From assembly GCA_033032865.1 (NCBI GenBank), contig JAWHQI010000064.1, positions 9,114,001 through 9,178,000 on the forward strand: a stretch of 64,000 nt of DNA. The letters run 5' to 3'. The translations under genes were made by a program, and so were the position numbers. This DNA is from Dactylorhiza incarnata. Lineage: Eukaryota; Streptophyta; Magnoliopsida; Asparagales; Orchidaceae. Positions 44,619 through 56,790 of the stretch are shown here, piece by piece; the stretch's first letter is position 1, and every line of letters begins with the position of its first letter. The notes under the pieces are model-generated. The model saw nothing but the letters and a program-made list of their open reading frames with translations, was not told the origin of the DNA and searched no databases.

Positions 44619-46693
44619 CTAAGATGGACCCTGGGAAGAGCTTTCTCCATCTGTAGACTTTCTTTTCCTAGCTTCAGCAGCAGCCTTGATCTTCTCCTTC
44701 ACTTTGAAGTACAGAAGTGGCTTGGGAAGATATCTTGTGGGAATCCTTAAAGGAGTTTCCCTTCTTACCAGGTTTTCTTTGAGAATCCTTTCCCTTAAAG
44801 ATTCCCTTTCAAGGTGTTTGATCCACTCAGCAGCTGAATAGACATGGTCAATGTCCTTCATTGGATTGCCATGTCTCACCCAGGTATTGACAACAATTGT
44901 GTCCAACTCCAGATTGTCATCTTCATGGAGTGGATCCTCTAATCTTTCCATTCTTTTCTGGGCCATATACTCTTTAGCAATTTGAATGCCCTCTGCCCTT
45001 CTCCTCTTTGCTTCTCTCTCATCAGCAATCAGATTTGATTGACTTTGGAAGTCAAAGTCTTCATTTCTGCTAGGGTTCAAGATTGGAAGATTCAAAGCAA
45101 TTCTTGTTCCTTACAGCACTTTTAAGCTTGAGTCCCACTGATTATCAGTAACCTTTCTGACCATGGTAAGGATATTTTCTTGAATAGCACTGGAAGCATT
45201 GTTGACCACTTCCACCACTTGCTTGTTGGCTTCTTCTTGATTGGAGAGTATCAGTTTATGGGAGGACTCCATGTTGTTATACAGCTGTATGTGAGCTCCT
45301 TTCAGCTTAGCATGTAGATTGAGAATCTTCTCCTCCCCTTCTTTGTTATGTTCCACTATCTTCTTCTCTATTTCAGAATGTTGATTCAATATGGATTGGG
45401 AGAGAGTTTGAAAGGTGTTGTCCACATCATCTAAAATGTATTCCTTTGCCTTGTCAATGTGGGACTTGACTTGGCTGCTTGATGTGTTGACCACTTGTGC
45501 CATTCTGGTAATAGTTTTTTCCCAGACATTTTCATTTTTAGAGCTGATTCTTTACATATGTTATGTCCTTTGTGGAATCCCCTTGATGGTCTGCAATATT
45601 CTTCAGAACTGTGTGCTGGGCAGCAACAGTATTTTTGTCCATTTCAAACCATCTTGTCATCTGCAGAAGGATATGATCTGATGCAGTTTTGACATCATTA
45701 ACGTGGGCATTGAGCTCAGTTCTCACTTCAGCCACTCTTGACTCCATTCTTTGCTCACTGGCCTGGATCTCCTGAGTCAATGCTGCTCTTGTTGTATACA
45801 ATTCATTCCTTATCTGGGCAGAGACAAAATGGACCTTTTCAGCAACAATCTCTTTCATAGACAACATCTGACCCTCAATCATTGTTTGTATTGAGTTTAA
45901 CAGGTCAGATGTGTCCAGAGCTGCAACTGCCCTTTCCTGGGGTAATTCCTTTTCAACCATCTCTTCAGCTCCACTTTGAGCATTAGCCCTCTCATCATCA
46001 GGGATCCACTCCCCCTCAGATGGGGCATTAGGTGATACCAATTCCTATTGATGTTCTCCCTCACTAGCATACCCACTTCCTCCTTCATAGGCTGGGCTAT
46101 TATCCCCCTCACTTGGGGCATCCATAGGAGGAGAATTTTGTCTAAGGTCACCTGAAAAATGATTGATGAGTTAGACACTTAGACTATACTATTGATAGAA
46201 AAGAGAGGCCTAACCTAAATCCTAATTTATCAGGGATAGGTGAATTGGGAAATTCATCTTCAGCTTGAGGAACAGCTGGATCAGCATTCATCTGAGTTGG
46301 CTCAGGATTGGGCTCAACTCTTCCGTGGGGCTCCTCATCTCTTCTTGTCCTGGGGACATCTTCATTATCTATGTTCATTGGGTTGCTGCCAGATCTAAGA
46401 TCAGACCCATAAATGTCCTCATTTTCAGACCCATCTGACTTTGAGGGTGAATCTAATTTCTGCTGAGATGACTCTTTCTTCTTTTCCTTTGCCACAGATG
46501 GCTGGCTCATAGGGAGCACTCTGGAGAATCTATCCAGAGTCTTAATGTCCATTCTTTTGAGATAATGGATATTTGACCCCTTGGAGTTTGCAAAGGACTC
46601 TGAATGACTATTCTGTAGGTACAGAGATAGTATTCTTCCCATATTGGGGGCTTGTAGAGATTCCTTTATCCTTTGAAAAATAACTTCTCCCCA
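44619..46693 (-). pseudogene. env-like gene of element D with one intron
   Basis: The minus-strand reading begins abruptly at 46693 inside the conserved SWGEVIFQRIKE region (the N-terminus is lost), runs through a KRMDIKTLDRFSRV block and acidic linker to a phase-1 intron at 46221-46152, then SEGE-rich and coiled-coil regions, and ends with AAEWIKHLERESLRER and RYLPKPLLYF. Breaks: TAG near 46030, a frameshift around 45530, and TAA at 45111-45113. The C-terminal 160 residues are intact. It is homologous to the env-like genes of A and, more weakly, B. Function unknown. Confidence 0.82.
46152..46221 (-). other. Probable intron of env-like gene, element D (70 nt, mutated donor)
   Basis: Acceptor CATTTTTCAG|GTGACC, branch-like TCTAAC about 24 nt upstream. 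The donor site now reads TTAG|GATTTA, one base from GT. Removing it joins two open frames at phase 1, as in A. Confidence 0.6.
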
Positions 46694-48085
46694 TGAGAAA
46701 TTCGAAGTGCCTCGGAGATACCTGAACACACGCTTCACAGCGTTCCAGTGTTCCTTTCCTGGTGTAGCCATATACCGGCTCAACACTCACACTGCTTGAG
46801 CAATGTCAGGGCGAGTGTAGACCATGGCGTACATCAAGCTTCCCACAGCACTAGCATAAGAGACCTTCGCCATGTCCTCGACCTCATCTTGTGTCTTCAG
46901 GCTCAACTCTGCAGATAGCTTGCACCCAACCGGCATTCGTGCTCCCACTGGCTTGCAGTCCGTCATATTGAACTTCTTCAAGATCTCCTCGACGTACTTC
47001 TGCTGCCCCAACCAAAGCTTCTTCTTGCTTCGATCCCTGGAGATCGATATTCCCAAGATGACACTTGATGGCCCCAAATCCTTTATCTCGAATTTGGCTG
47101 AGAGCAGCTTCTTCACTTGTTGGATCATCCTGACACTATTGCCCACCAGTAGCATATCATCTACATAAAGTGTCAGGAAGATGAACTGCTCTCCCTTTCT
47201 CTGGATGTACACACAGTGGTCCTAATTCGATCTTTCAAAACCTAACCCCAGCAGGTAGGTGTCGAATTTCTGGTACCACATCCTCGGAGATTATTTTAGT
47301 CCATACAGGGACTTCTTCAACCTGCAAACCTGATCCTCCTTGCCCTTGGCTTCGAATCCTTCCGGTTGCTTCATGTATATCTCCTCCTCCAGATCACCGT
47401 GAAGAAATGTCGTCTTCACATCCATCTGCTCGATTTCTAAATCATGCACTGCCGCAATAGAGAGAACCAGTCTGATCGACGTCATCTTGGCTACCGGTGA
47501 GAAGATCTCATCATAATCAATACCTTCGACCTGGGAGAATCCCTTTGCAACCAACCTTGCCTTGTATTTCTCCACAGTGCCATCACTCTTTACCTTCTAC
47601 TTGAAAACCCATTTGCTTCCAATGGCCTTCCTCCCCTTTGGAAGCTTACATAGACACCAAGTCTGATTCTTCCTCAGAGACTCCATTTCATCCACCATGG
47701 CTTGCTCCCACTGATTTGAATCAGCCCTTGATCTAGCAACACTGGCAGAGGTTAGATCTTCACCAAGCATACTCAGGCAACATTGTGCAGCCACTGCACA
47801 TTGGGGATATCTCACTGGTGCCCTTCTTTCCCTTGTTGATCTCCTAAGAAGTGGAATTTCCTCAGCTTCATCTTTTGACTCATCAGCACTTCTCACCACC
47901 TCCAAATCATCTGATTCAGAATCAGATTCAGCCCCAACAATGGTAGCTCCTTTCTCAAAACTTCCTTCCACCACCACTGTCTCTTTCTCTGCTTCTTTAG
48001 CCTTCTCAGCTTGTGTGACTGCCTGTGGAGTGGTTTCATGAAACACCACATCCTTGCTGAATGTTACAGTCCTGGTCACAGGGTT
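46694..48085 (-). pseudogene. Tork-type copia RT and RNase H remnant
   Basis: One minus-strand frame, from an integrase C-terminal block (TRTVTFSKDVVFHE) through RT ([45 protein letters not shown], catalytic YVDDMLLVGN) to the start of RNase H (SAVGSLMYAM, YMATPGKEHW, FRYLRGTS). It is then fused in frame to element D. Stops lie near 47596, 47290, 47220 and 46790. The lineage differs from the SIRE elements and resembles the Tnt1/Tork group. There is no LTR of its own nearby. Confidence 0.85.
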
Positions 48086-48110
48086 CCAAAGTAAGGATTA
48101 ACGAAGAAAG

Positions 48111-48854
48111 TGTAAAGAAATAGGGAGTGCCGAGACGAGAAATTCAAAAGAAAATAATTCACAAAGAACACAGATCAATCATAGAAGACACACGGATTTT
48201 CAGAGGTTCACCCCAATCCGGGCTATGTCCCCTCTCCCCTTCCTCTTCTCCTTATTCTATTCACCAAATCGGATTACAGCTTACAAGGTTACAAGGATCA
48301 AGAAACCGATCCTACCTCACTCAACCCTATTCAGACAAGAATAGAGGAACCGCCGCCAGAAACAATGTTGCACTCACTTTGATGCATTTCTATCATAACC
48401 CTAAACCAGGGTTATGCACACTTTAAATAGGGCGCCGAACCGGGCTCAGAACAAACAACCGCTGAGATGGACCAAGTAAAACCACTAAGACGGAAACCGC
48501 TGAGACGGTTCAAGTATACCCACTGAGACGGCATGTATACTTCGTTCGTCGAACACTGGGACTCGTTCGACGAACACCTCATCCGTTCGACGAACCTCCA
48601 TTCGACAAACTGCTGAGAAGATTCAATGACAACATCCGCTGAGACGGCATGTACACCAGGCTTCGATCGTTGAACGTAGGCTTCTTCTGTTCGACGATCC
48701 CGCTGAGGCGGGAGTAATAAAGGACCCGTTCGACGAACTCTTCTCCGTTCTTCGAACGCCATTCGACGAACTCAGGCGGAGTTCGACGAACTCTTCTCCG
48801 TTCGTCGAACGCCGTTCGATGAACCCTGACCAGAAGTGTTCCCCAACTCCAACA
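48111..48854 (-). repeat. Solo LTR with two palindrome motifs
   Basis: 744 bp, TGTAAAG to CCAACA, flanked by perfect GAAAG duplications (48106-48110, 48855-48859) with no internal sequence, so a solo LTR from unequal recombination. Orientation follows the TATA-like CTATTTAAAG on the minus strand (48430-48421) and the TGTTGG start. U3 (48455-48838) has GCTGAGACGG motifs and at least ten GTTCG(T/A)CGAAC copies, the latter shared with the pol-env spacer of element A. Confidence 0.88.
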
Positions 48855-48859
48855 GAAAG

Positions 48860-50859
48860 TACCAAAACTACTCATTCATAAATTACAAGAAAATTAATAG
48901 ATGTCCAAGGTGATTGAAAAAGTTCAGTGCATGAGTTTCATAATTTTCCAGATTCACTTGACCATATCAATTCTTTATTTAACTAAACAAAGCCTAGGGC
49001 ACTTTGTGAAGAGAATCATGTATAATTTTTCCCAAAAATTATACTAAATATATCAGACCATATACTTGCCCTAAAAGTTCCTCTGACCAAATTTCATGAT
49101 TTTCCAGTGAATATTAAACCCTTAATTAATTCCCCTTATAAATAGGTCAAACAATGGACTTGTGAGTGAAGTACTAAATAGATCAATCTAAATTCACAAT
49201 AAAATTATCAAAGAACAATATCACTAATACAAGCTCATTGCCAAAATTTCATGAACATCCAAGGTTATATAAGACTGTAAATTTTTCTTAAAAGAAAGTG
49301 TCCTAATTGGTTCTTAATTAATTCAAAGGGGATAAATATTCCTAAAAATCCCAGGTAAATTATCTAGGGCATAATACCACCATATGAACCTCTCTACCTA
49401 GTTTCAAGTCAATCCAAAGACATATGACCATATGCCTTTGATAAGTTCAATTTGCAGCCCTAGAGTTCAGACTAGGGTTTAGAGGCAAATCAACCCCAAA
49501 CTACTTAAAATCCCATGTGGATGTATTCAATGTGACATTAAGTCAGTGGACAAAGTTTCATAACATTTGGAGGAAGTTTGTCCCCTCAAATCCAACACGT
49601 GCACTTTTGGCCTAATTTCCCATAGTTTGACCAGATTTTAGTTACTTAATTACCCAACCAAATCAATACCAAATGAGATAAATTTTTTACCAGAGCCATG
49701 TCATGACCCTAAGGACCACCCACAAAAATTTGGTAGGGTTTGGATGTTTCTAGACCCTAAAATTAATTCATAAATAATTTATAAAATGTTTGCAAAAACT
49801 ATAGAAAAGGTTCCTCCAAAATTTCTCATTTTTGTATATGTTGAGTTTGTGGGTGCCACTAGCCTATGCTCTAAATTTCAGAGCATTTGGATGCCTGGAT
49901 TGATGGGGGCACTCAAATCAATCCCTGGTCAATCTTATGTATAGGTTGCACTATTTTGAGTGTTGGGATCAAACCATTGACCCAATGGGGGTGAAACCAA
50001 TTGTCGAATAAAGTAAACTTCAAGGGATACAAAAGTCTGTCTCACATAAATTTTCTAATGTGGCTTTTAAGGCCTTCAAATATGAGGTCCAAAAATACCT
50101 TCTAAGTAAAATAACATATATAACTAATAAGTATTATCATATATGATCATGTACAGAGATATGAACGGTGGAGATTTCGTCTTCAAGCTTGAGCCTAAGG
50201 CCATGATTGGTCGAACCTGTAGCTTTTCCCAAGCCATTTGTTGGCCATCTGACCACCTCCCCGGCCGGCAACCACCACCACCACTTCAGTTGAGGTGGTG
50301 GCTATCGCCGGGCGGCGGCACGGCCGCCGGAGGGGCCGATTCCGGCGAACCCGACAGGAAGAAATTTCATGGAAATTTTTGGATTTTGCTCACTGGATTG
50401 GAATCAATTGAGCCTGATTTCTCCCCTAATTTGATCTAAGATTTATCCACTGAGAGAGAGATGAGGGAGGACCTGAGTGGTGGCCTGTAGCCACGCCGAT
50501 CGCCGGTTCGCCATTGTTGGTTGTGGAGCTTTCGGTGCCATGCCGATACGAGTTTAGAGGGCTCGACTTCTTCTGGAAAGTGGGGAAAACTCCTCCCCTT
50601 CACCCATTGAGGCTTTTTAAGGAGCCAATTTGGGGAGAGGAAGAGGAAAAGCTTTAGATTACACCATTAACACCATTAATGGTGAATTTCGGCCACCATT
50701 AAAAACCACCAAATCCAGCCCCCATGTGGGCTGGAAAACCTCTTAAACTTCTCCTAATTGATAGAGGGAATGAATCTGCATCAATTGGGAAGGCCTTTGC
50801 CCTCCCTTGGCCATGATTTACTCTGCCAAATCGGATCCCGACCGTATTCTGTCGGTTCA
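48860..50859. other. Non-coding stretch, probable body of a gypsy-type LTR
   Basis: No gene recognised. It is AT-rich to about 50150, then GC-richer with CCGCCGG runs near 50255-50345 and a CACCATTAA duplication near 50665. It may belong to the LTR ending at 51181, but the other boundary is not visible. Confidence 0.4.
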
Positions 50860-51181
50860 GCTACCGTCTGCGCTCGCGCTAGCGCTAGCGCCAATTCTGG
50901 CGTCTCGATGGCATAGAGCCCATCGGTTCATCTAGACACCCACTACCGCCAGCGCTCACGCAGTCACGCTAGAGCCAACGCTAGCGTCTCGACGATATAT
51001 AGCTCGTCTCAGCAGTTCGTCTAGACAACCGATATCGCCAGTGCTAGCGTCTCGACGACATAGAGCTCATCTCAGCAGCTCGTCTAGACAACCGCTAGCG
51101 CTAGCATTAGCACCTACCGCCGGCGTTAGCTCTGAACTCACATTACTTCACTCTCTACAATTGGAAAGTTGGGGTGTTACA
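50860..51181 (-). repeat. LTR end of a gypsy-type element related to G
   Basis: The minus strand begins TGTAACACCCCAACTTTCC at 51181, like the LTR start of G, and holds GCTAGCGCTAGCG, GTCTCGACG and GTCTAGACG inverted motifs (50875-51130). A second TGTAACATCCC-type boundary lies at 51406. No coding part is seen. Confidence 0.6.
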
Positions 51182-52149
51182 AAGGGACCACTTAATGGAT
51201 TATTCATGTTATGATGGGGTCAAGTGTCAAGGTGAAACCCTAAGGTCAAACCCTAGGTTGGATAATTGGGATGCACTATTTGCAGACCAATGTGGTCTTC
51301 ACCTCTTTGCCAAGGTCTTATTATCTCTTTGTTCTTCCTAGGGTTTTGTCATGACCTAGTCATGAAAAAACTATCCTAGGGGTCTAGTCATTTGAGGGAT
51401 GTTACAGGGCAAGCTCGCAATGAGCGGGGATTGTGCGCAACCCCATATTTGTCGAGTTGTCAAATGACCAAGGTAAGGCGTGAACAGGAGACCTAATGAG
51501 TAGGTCATTTCATGTTAACACTCTCCCAGCGCCCGAGATATGGGCGAGACCAGCAGGCTGGGCCACGCGGTTAGCACTCGCCCGACGGTCTCCGGTGAGG
51601 CGATTCGTTCACCCTACGGGGGACTCGCCACATCTAGGTGGGCTGAGAAGAGTCTTCTAGAATCGCTCATAACTAAATCGATCTTATTGGCCCGCAATTA
51701 GCCCTTTTAAATAACGGGATTCTGTTGTTGGCAAACCATTTTGAGCTGCCCTTTGTAAAACCAAAAGGAAGGATTTTGCTATCAGTAGACTATTTTCAGA
51801 AAAGAATAAATAGACCCCCCAACGGCACCTTTGGAGAGACTTCTCACTTGCTTTCTCTCCTTTGGCTAGCTTTGGTTGGCTAGAGGGTTCTATCTTATTG
51901 TTCACCGTGGTTTTCGGGTGTGTGGTCAAGAATTCTCTAGTGCTCTCCAAGGTGCCCGGCTCAGCATTAGGCTTAGGAGGGGAAGCTCTCTAAGATCTTC
52001 TGGGTGTGTGGCGGGATCTCCTTGCTGCAGCTGGAGGGTCAATTCTAGTTTTACACCATAAAGATTGAGGTTTCTTGTCCCGAGAGTCTGTCCTAGTGAG
52101 CAAGCTTAGGATAATTAAGTGCAAGTTACACCCTTGGTCCGAACTCCTC
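51182..52149. other. Non-coding stretch before the Ale-like copia
   Basis: 51182-51406 ends in GGATGTTACA, possibly another LTR fragment. 51407-52149 may be the LTR and leader of the copia remnant that follows. ACCGTGGTTTTCGG occurs twice (51903, 52155). No gene recognised. Confidence 0.4.
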
Positions 52150-53752
52150 GTCGAACCGTGGTTTTCGGATTCAACAAATGCAGTCTCCAAAGAAATTAAA
52201 AATTCCAGTCTTCATGCCAATACTATTGTGATTGTGTGGAATAGTTTGCAACGACGTTTTTCAACCAACACATGTTCTATGGTTCACAGCCTCTAAAAAG
52301 CGATCTCATGTTGTCATCAAAATAGATTGAAATTGGAATCCTATTACACCAAAATCAAACCATTGTGGAGTGAATTCGAAATCATGACTCTCATTCCTAT
52401 ATGCAAATCAAGTGTTCGATGTGAAGTCTTGCGGGCTTGGGATCGGAAATTCAACAAGATGAACATAAGTTAATGCAATTTTTGACGGGCCTCAATGATA
52501 TCTATAAACCAGTTCGAGGATAGATTTTACTTATGAAACTGTTGCTTACCATTGAGGATGCATACTCAATGATTCAACAGGAAGAAAGGCAAATTAATGC
52601 TTCCTCATTCATGTCAATAGGATACACGAGCACTGCCCTTATGACTGGCAATCAACCTCCTACAATAGGAAATCACTTCTCTCGGCCTTCTACATGGAAC
52701 ACCAGAAAAACTCTTTGGTGTGAACATTGCCAAATTATGTGTCATGTCAAGAGTAAATGTTTCAAACTCCATTGATATACACCCAATTATAAATACAAAG
52801 GAAAAAGGAGTGGAGAATTTTACTCCAAACCCCAAGCCCCAAGCCCACAATGTGGCATATGCCACACCAGATGCACTGAATACCTCTACCTTAGCTACTC
52901 ATGTTTGTATTACTCAATATACTCCACAACTCACTACAAATCAAATTAATAAACTGCTTGGTCTTCATTCCACTCAATCTACTGTCGAAACTCATCACCA
53001 ACTCGCAGGTATCAGTCATTTCCTTTCTATCAATCATCCTATCAACGATTAGTGGCGCTACAAATCATATTACTCATTGTTTCCATTTATTAACGACGCA
53101 TATACACCTTTATCAACCCCAACAAGTTCACTTGAATGATAGTTCTCCGTCCTCGGTTACTCACATGAGGGATGTGCACATCAATGAGACACTCATTCTT
53201 TATTTAATTACAAAGCAAAATCACGATCATTTCATTGTTATTTTGGTAAACGTTGACGATATAATTCTCGTCGACACTCATTAGCCTGACCTTGATATAT
53301 TAACTACAAACTTACATCAAAAATTCAAACTCAAAAATCTGGGTTCTCTCCATTATTTTTTAGGCCTATAGATTATTTGAAGTACATTCGGGATTTACCT
53401 TCATCAACAAAAATAAGCTCAAGAAATTCTTGATTATGCTCATTTATCTGCTACCAAACCAAGCATCATTCCCATTGAACAAAATATCAAGCTTACTACT
53501 GATACTGTGGGAGAACTCCTCCCAGATCCCTCTCTATATCGTCAGTTATTCGGCTGCCTTATTTACCACACTGTTTCTTGTCCTGATTTGTCTTATTCAG
53601 TACATATTTTAAGCCAATTTATGTCCACCCCTAGTCAACCTCATTTACAAATGGCTTACAAAATATTAAAATATGTTAATGGAACTATTAGCCAAGGGCT
53701 CTTTTTCTATGTTACTTCCACACTTCATCTATCAGCCTTCTGTGATGTCGAT
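52150..53752 (+). pseudogene. Degenerate Ale/Retrofit-like copia: gag joined to end of RT
   Basis: Copia gag pieces (52160-52770) include a knuckle CEHCQIMCHVKSKC and a QEERQ motif preceded by an AYSMI block. About 450 bp of unclear sequence follows, then an RT end with a changed catalytic box (NVDDIILVD near 53250), a LGSLHYFLGL block and an RNase H start (YRQLFGCLIYHTVSCPDLSYSV). Protease, integrase and most of RT are deleted. Many stops and frameshifts make this among the oldest coding remnants here. It ends where the hAT element begins. Confidence 0.75.
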
Positions 53753-53773
53753 CAGTGGCATAACTAGGATTTT
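53753..53773 (-). repeat. Terminal inverted repeat of hAT fragment
   Basis: CAGTGGCATAACTAGGATTT resembles the CAGTGGCGGA...GGATTT ends of plant hAT elements. It lies at the end expected from transposase orientation. The 8 bases before it (ATGTCGAT) are the likely target copy, and the partner is not in view. Confidence 0.6.
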
Positions 53774-54356
53774 AATCCGACAAGGCACCACATAAAAATA
53801 TTGATTTCTGATAATTTTTATTCAAAATTCAGAGAAAATATTACAATTGACAATAAGAAAAATGAAAATCAGACAACAATGTAGCTAACATTGTTCAAAA
53901 ATCAGTACATTTGTTAGAGCCGAGAAACTTGACACTGGCCGAAATAGATATTATAGTAGATTTAAACAGATGGTAAAATGTTCAAAAAAGTACTTACAAA
54001 TCAAAAATCCACTTTTCTCAAACACATCTTCTGAAAACGCTGAATAATTTCTTCATTTGTAATGTTGTCTACAATATCTTTCTCAATATATGTTATTAGA
54101 TAGGCATTCATCCATTCATCATCCATTATATTCCCCAGACGACTCTTTATAATCTTCATAGCAGAGAACCTCTTTTCCACAGTAGCAATTGCAACTGATA
54201 GAAGACAAGCCAGTTTCAAAAGTTGATACACCAACTTGTAATGATCATGTTTTATCAATTCTACTAATTTTGTAGTAAGTCCACTTATATCATTAACTTG
54301 TGAGAATTCTCCATATATATGTTTGCCTAGAAGTTCACGATCTCGAGTGCTCATGA
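53753..54356 (-). pseudogene. hAT transposase, C-terminal dimerisation part
   Basis: The minus frame 54366-54001 encodes the hAT C-terminal region: LVYQLLKLACLLSVAIATVE, then RFSAMKIIKSRLGN, then YIEKDI. This is the dimerisation helix block of TTF-type hAT transposases, found in DNA transposons that move by cut and paste. It is truncated upstream where element F begins, so the rest of the transposon would lie beyond F. 53774-54000 is AT-rich 3' sequence. Confidence 0.82.
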
Positions 54357-54792
54357 TGAAATTCACCCAAACTCGGCGGTCACTGCGATCTCAGTTTTTC
54401 CAGACCGCTTGTCTCGCCCTCGGCAACGGATCTTCAAGTTCTCAACGGTCAAGACCAATTGAGATCGTCAGACCGCACAGTCTGGATCCCTGAGCTTTTC
54501 TGCTATTTGCACACTATGTAGCTTCTTTCCTCTGTCCCGGCCCTCTTATATACTAGGCAGCCCGTCTATAAATAAGGGGGTAGAGGTCCCTAAAAAGGAC
54601 TTTTGGTTCGAGTCTAGATCGTAGTATCAGCCTAAGCGGTCTTAGTTTTTGTCCTCCTTAAGGTTCCTTTCTCGGTCTCGCTGCCAAGCGACATCCTCTT
54701 TAGCTGCTTTAGGCCCTTAGTAATCGGTCGTCCTCAGTTTTTCCCCTTTTTCCTTCAGTGTAAGTTGTGGAGGTATATTTTTTGTACCAACA
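54357..54792 (+). repeat. 5' LTR of element F
   Basis: About 436 bp. It has AGACCGC/GCGGTC motifs at 54372-54480, TATA-like TATAAATA at 54567-54574 (another TATATA at 54547), and ends TTTGTACCAACA. The start is not verified because the second LTR is outside the window. Confidence 0.65.
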
Positions 54793-54846
54793 GACGAACA
54801 CGCGACCTTCATATTAGGACGTACCGAAAAACTCGGCAGTCTTAGG

Positions 54847-55519
54847 ATGTCAGATCGGGAGTTGCAAAATCAGCCTTTGGGCGGTCCCTCGGGTCCAGGT
54901 CGTGCGACCTCAGAAGACCTCGAGTCTCATTTTGAGCGGGTTTAGAGCGGACCCGGCAAGAGTTCGCTAAAGCCCAGTGAGAGACCGCTCAGCAGATAGA
55001 GACGATGAGTCAGGCCTTGGTGGTGATCTCCCAGTATTTTGTCCCTCAGACCGCTGAGGTCGCCATGCCACATGATAATTTGCCCATCAGCAGTCACGTG
55101 CAAGACCGCTCAGCCCCTCAGCCCGCAGCTCCACTATGATCTCAGGGGGAGGAGTTTGTCGTTGGGCATGATTTTTTCCAGGCAACTGCCCAGGGAAGTC
55201 CAGCCCGAGCTATGAACTTTCAGGAGGATGTTGCTCATCCCCCCATCTTGCTGTTGGGAGGATCCATCTACTTTTGTTGACCAAGTGAGGTGGGAGCCAG
55301 TTCCCATGGGGTTCCGAGAACATAGGCTCCCGGTCTTTACTGGTAGAGATGATCTAGTCTCTCACTTGCAGGCATTTAAAGCTGCAGTATCAATGAGAAC
55401 TCTAACTGAAGGCCACCGCTACAAGTTGTTTACAACCTCTTTGGGAGGTGAGGCTAGGGAGTGGTTCTTCAACCTTCCCTCCAGGTCTATTTCCTGTTTT
55501 GCAGACCTACGCAGAGAAC
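54847..55519 (+). pseudogene. gag of element F, first part
   Basis: ATG at 54847 (MSDRELQNQP) opens only 34 codons before a stop. The frame is broken several times up to 55227. The piece 55228-55519 is a recognisable Ty3/gypsy gag domain (VFTGRDDLVSHLQAF; GEAREWFFNLPSRSI). Element E enters after 55519. The gag domain continues at 62236 in the same frame. Confidence 0.75.
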
Positions 55520-56790
55520 TGTGAAATTTTCCGGACCTTGTGAGAGCAAGCAGGAATAACAACTAGAGATGCAAGCCAAACAACCAGAGACAATCTTAGG
55601 CAAACAAGCGATCTTTATTGATAGCAACACTTCAATTACAAGGCAAGACATGCTCGACGAGACATGATTTCGTCAGCACAAAACTTCAAAGAGAAAGAAC
55701 AGAAACTGAAGATAACTGAGACCGCACGGTCTCTTGCCGAACTCAGCAGCTCGCCAGACCGCTGCTGCCAGACCGCAACCGCTCCCGATCTCGAAACACC
55801 ACCAAACCGCTGCACCAGACCGCTCCTTTGCCGACCTCCTGATTCCCGAACTCCAACACCACAACTCCAAGCCGCAAACCGCCCGAACACTTTCAGAGGA
55901 AGAGGTGATCGCTGCTGCCTGCACTATCCGCAGAAGCTGCACAAAGAAGAATTCAATCAGAGACCGCTCGGTCAGATAAACAAGACCGCAGGAACTAGGC
56001 AAACTCGGCTTACACTTGGTGTGTTCTTCCTTGCTGCAATAGTGGCTCCCTATTTATAGGCGTGAGACCTGATCCAGTCACCACCCTATGAGATAGAGTC
56101 ACCACCCATCAGATCGCGCGACCTTACCGGTCAACCCGCGCGATCACTGCAACCCTCCTGCTTCATTTTGGTGAGCGCCGACTTCACTCCAGACCGCGGG
56201 AGATCGCTACTCCCTTGGTCTGAACACGACTCCACACGGAGATCGCCAGACCGCCTAGAAGTCACCCACCACCTGTGTTCGCCTGAGACCGCAAACACAG
56301 CCAGTCCGCCATCAACCCGCGAACTCCTGTCCGTATGCCGATCTCCTCCTGAGACCGCGAACAGCAACCAGCTCGCATACCAGTCTCCTCCTGAGACCGC
56401 GAACTGAGACCGCGCGACTAAGAATGACTTAGTCCGCGAACTCCTTCAGAACCCTCTGGAAAGCCACCAGACCGGATTCAAGAGCCAACCCGTGCGGTCA
56501 CGCCAGACCGGCACGTCCTTGAAGAGAACAACTTGTCACGCGGTCAGAGACAGACCGCGCGACCCTGAGGATGATCAGCCGTCATGCGGTCACAGCCAGA
56601 CCGCACGACCTCCTTCTCCAGCAACCCTTGGACCAGACCAGCGGTCAACCCTGGAAGCCGCAGCTGACCAATAGAACAGATCGCCATTGTCAGACCGCCA
56701 GACCGTGCGGTCACGCCAGACCGCCCGGTCTCCTCCCAGACCGCCCAGGTCCAAAAAGCCTCCTCCACTTCCACTTCAATAATTTCAACA
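55520..56790 (-). repeat. 3' LTR of element E
   Basis: Plus-strand ends TGTGAAATTTTCC and TTTCAACA. It is dense in AGACCGC and GCGGTC half sites. It differs from 60960-62230 at about 55862, 56040 and 56624. Confidence 0.95.

Larger units (their letters stand above)
42791..46693 (-). mobile_element. Element D: 3' part of a SIRE-like copia element
   Basis: On the minus strand: env-like gene (46693-44619), polypurine tract, LTR (44074-42791). The LTR is related to that of A. The upstream part is missing. At 46693 it is joined to unrelated Tork-type pol. No target duplication can be tested because the other end is lost. Confidence 0.88.

Noticed and set aside
50143..50439. 98-codon open frame in GC-rich DNA, possible small host gene
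   Set aside because: Composition is CCGCCGG-type low complexity within a probable LTR. No domain, no neighbours and no start or splice context support a gene.
51481..51660. Structured RNA or rRNA spacer suggested by GC-rich CTCGCCCGACGG segment
   Set aside because: I could not match it to any rRNA or tRNA. No cloverleaf or conserved rRNA block was found.
55664..56407. Pro/Arg/Thr-rich open frames in both LTRs of E
   Set aside because: They are by-products of the AGACCGC motif array. Several overlapping frames are open on both strands and none has domain features.
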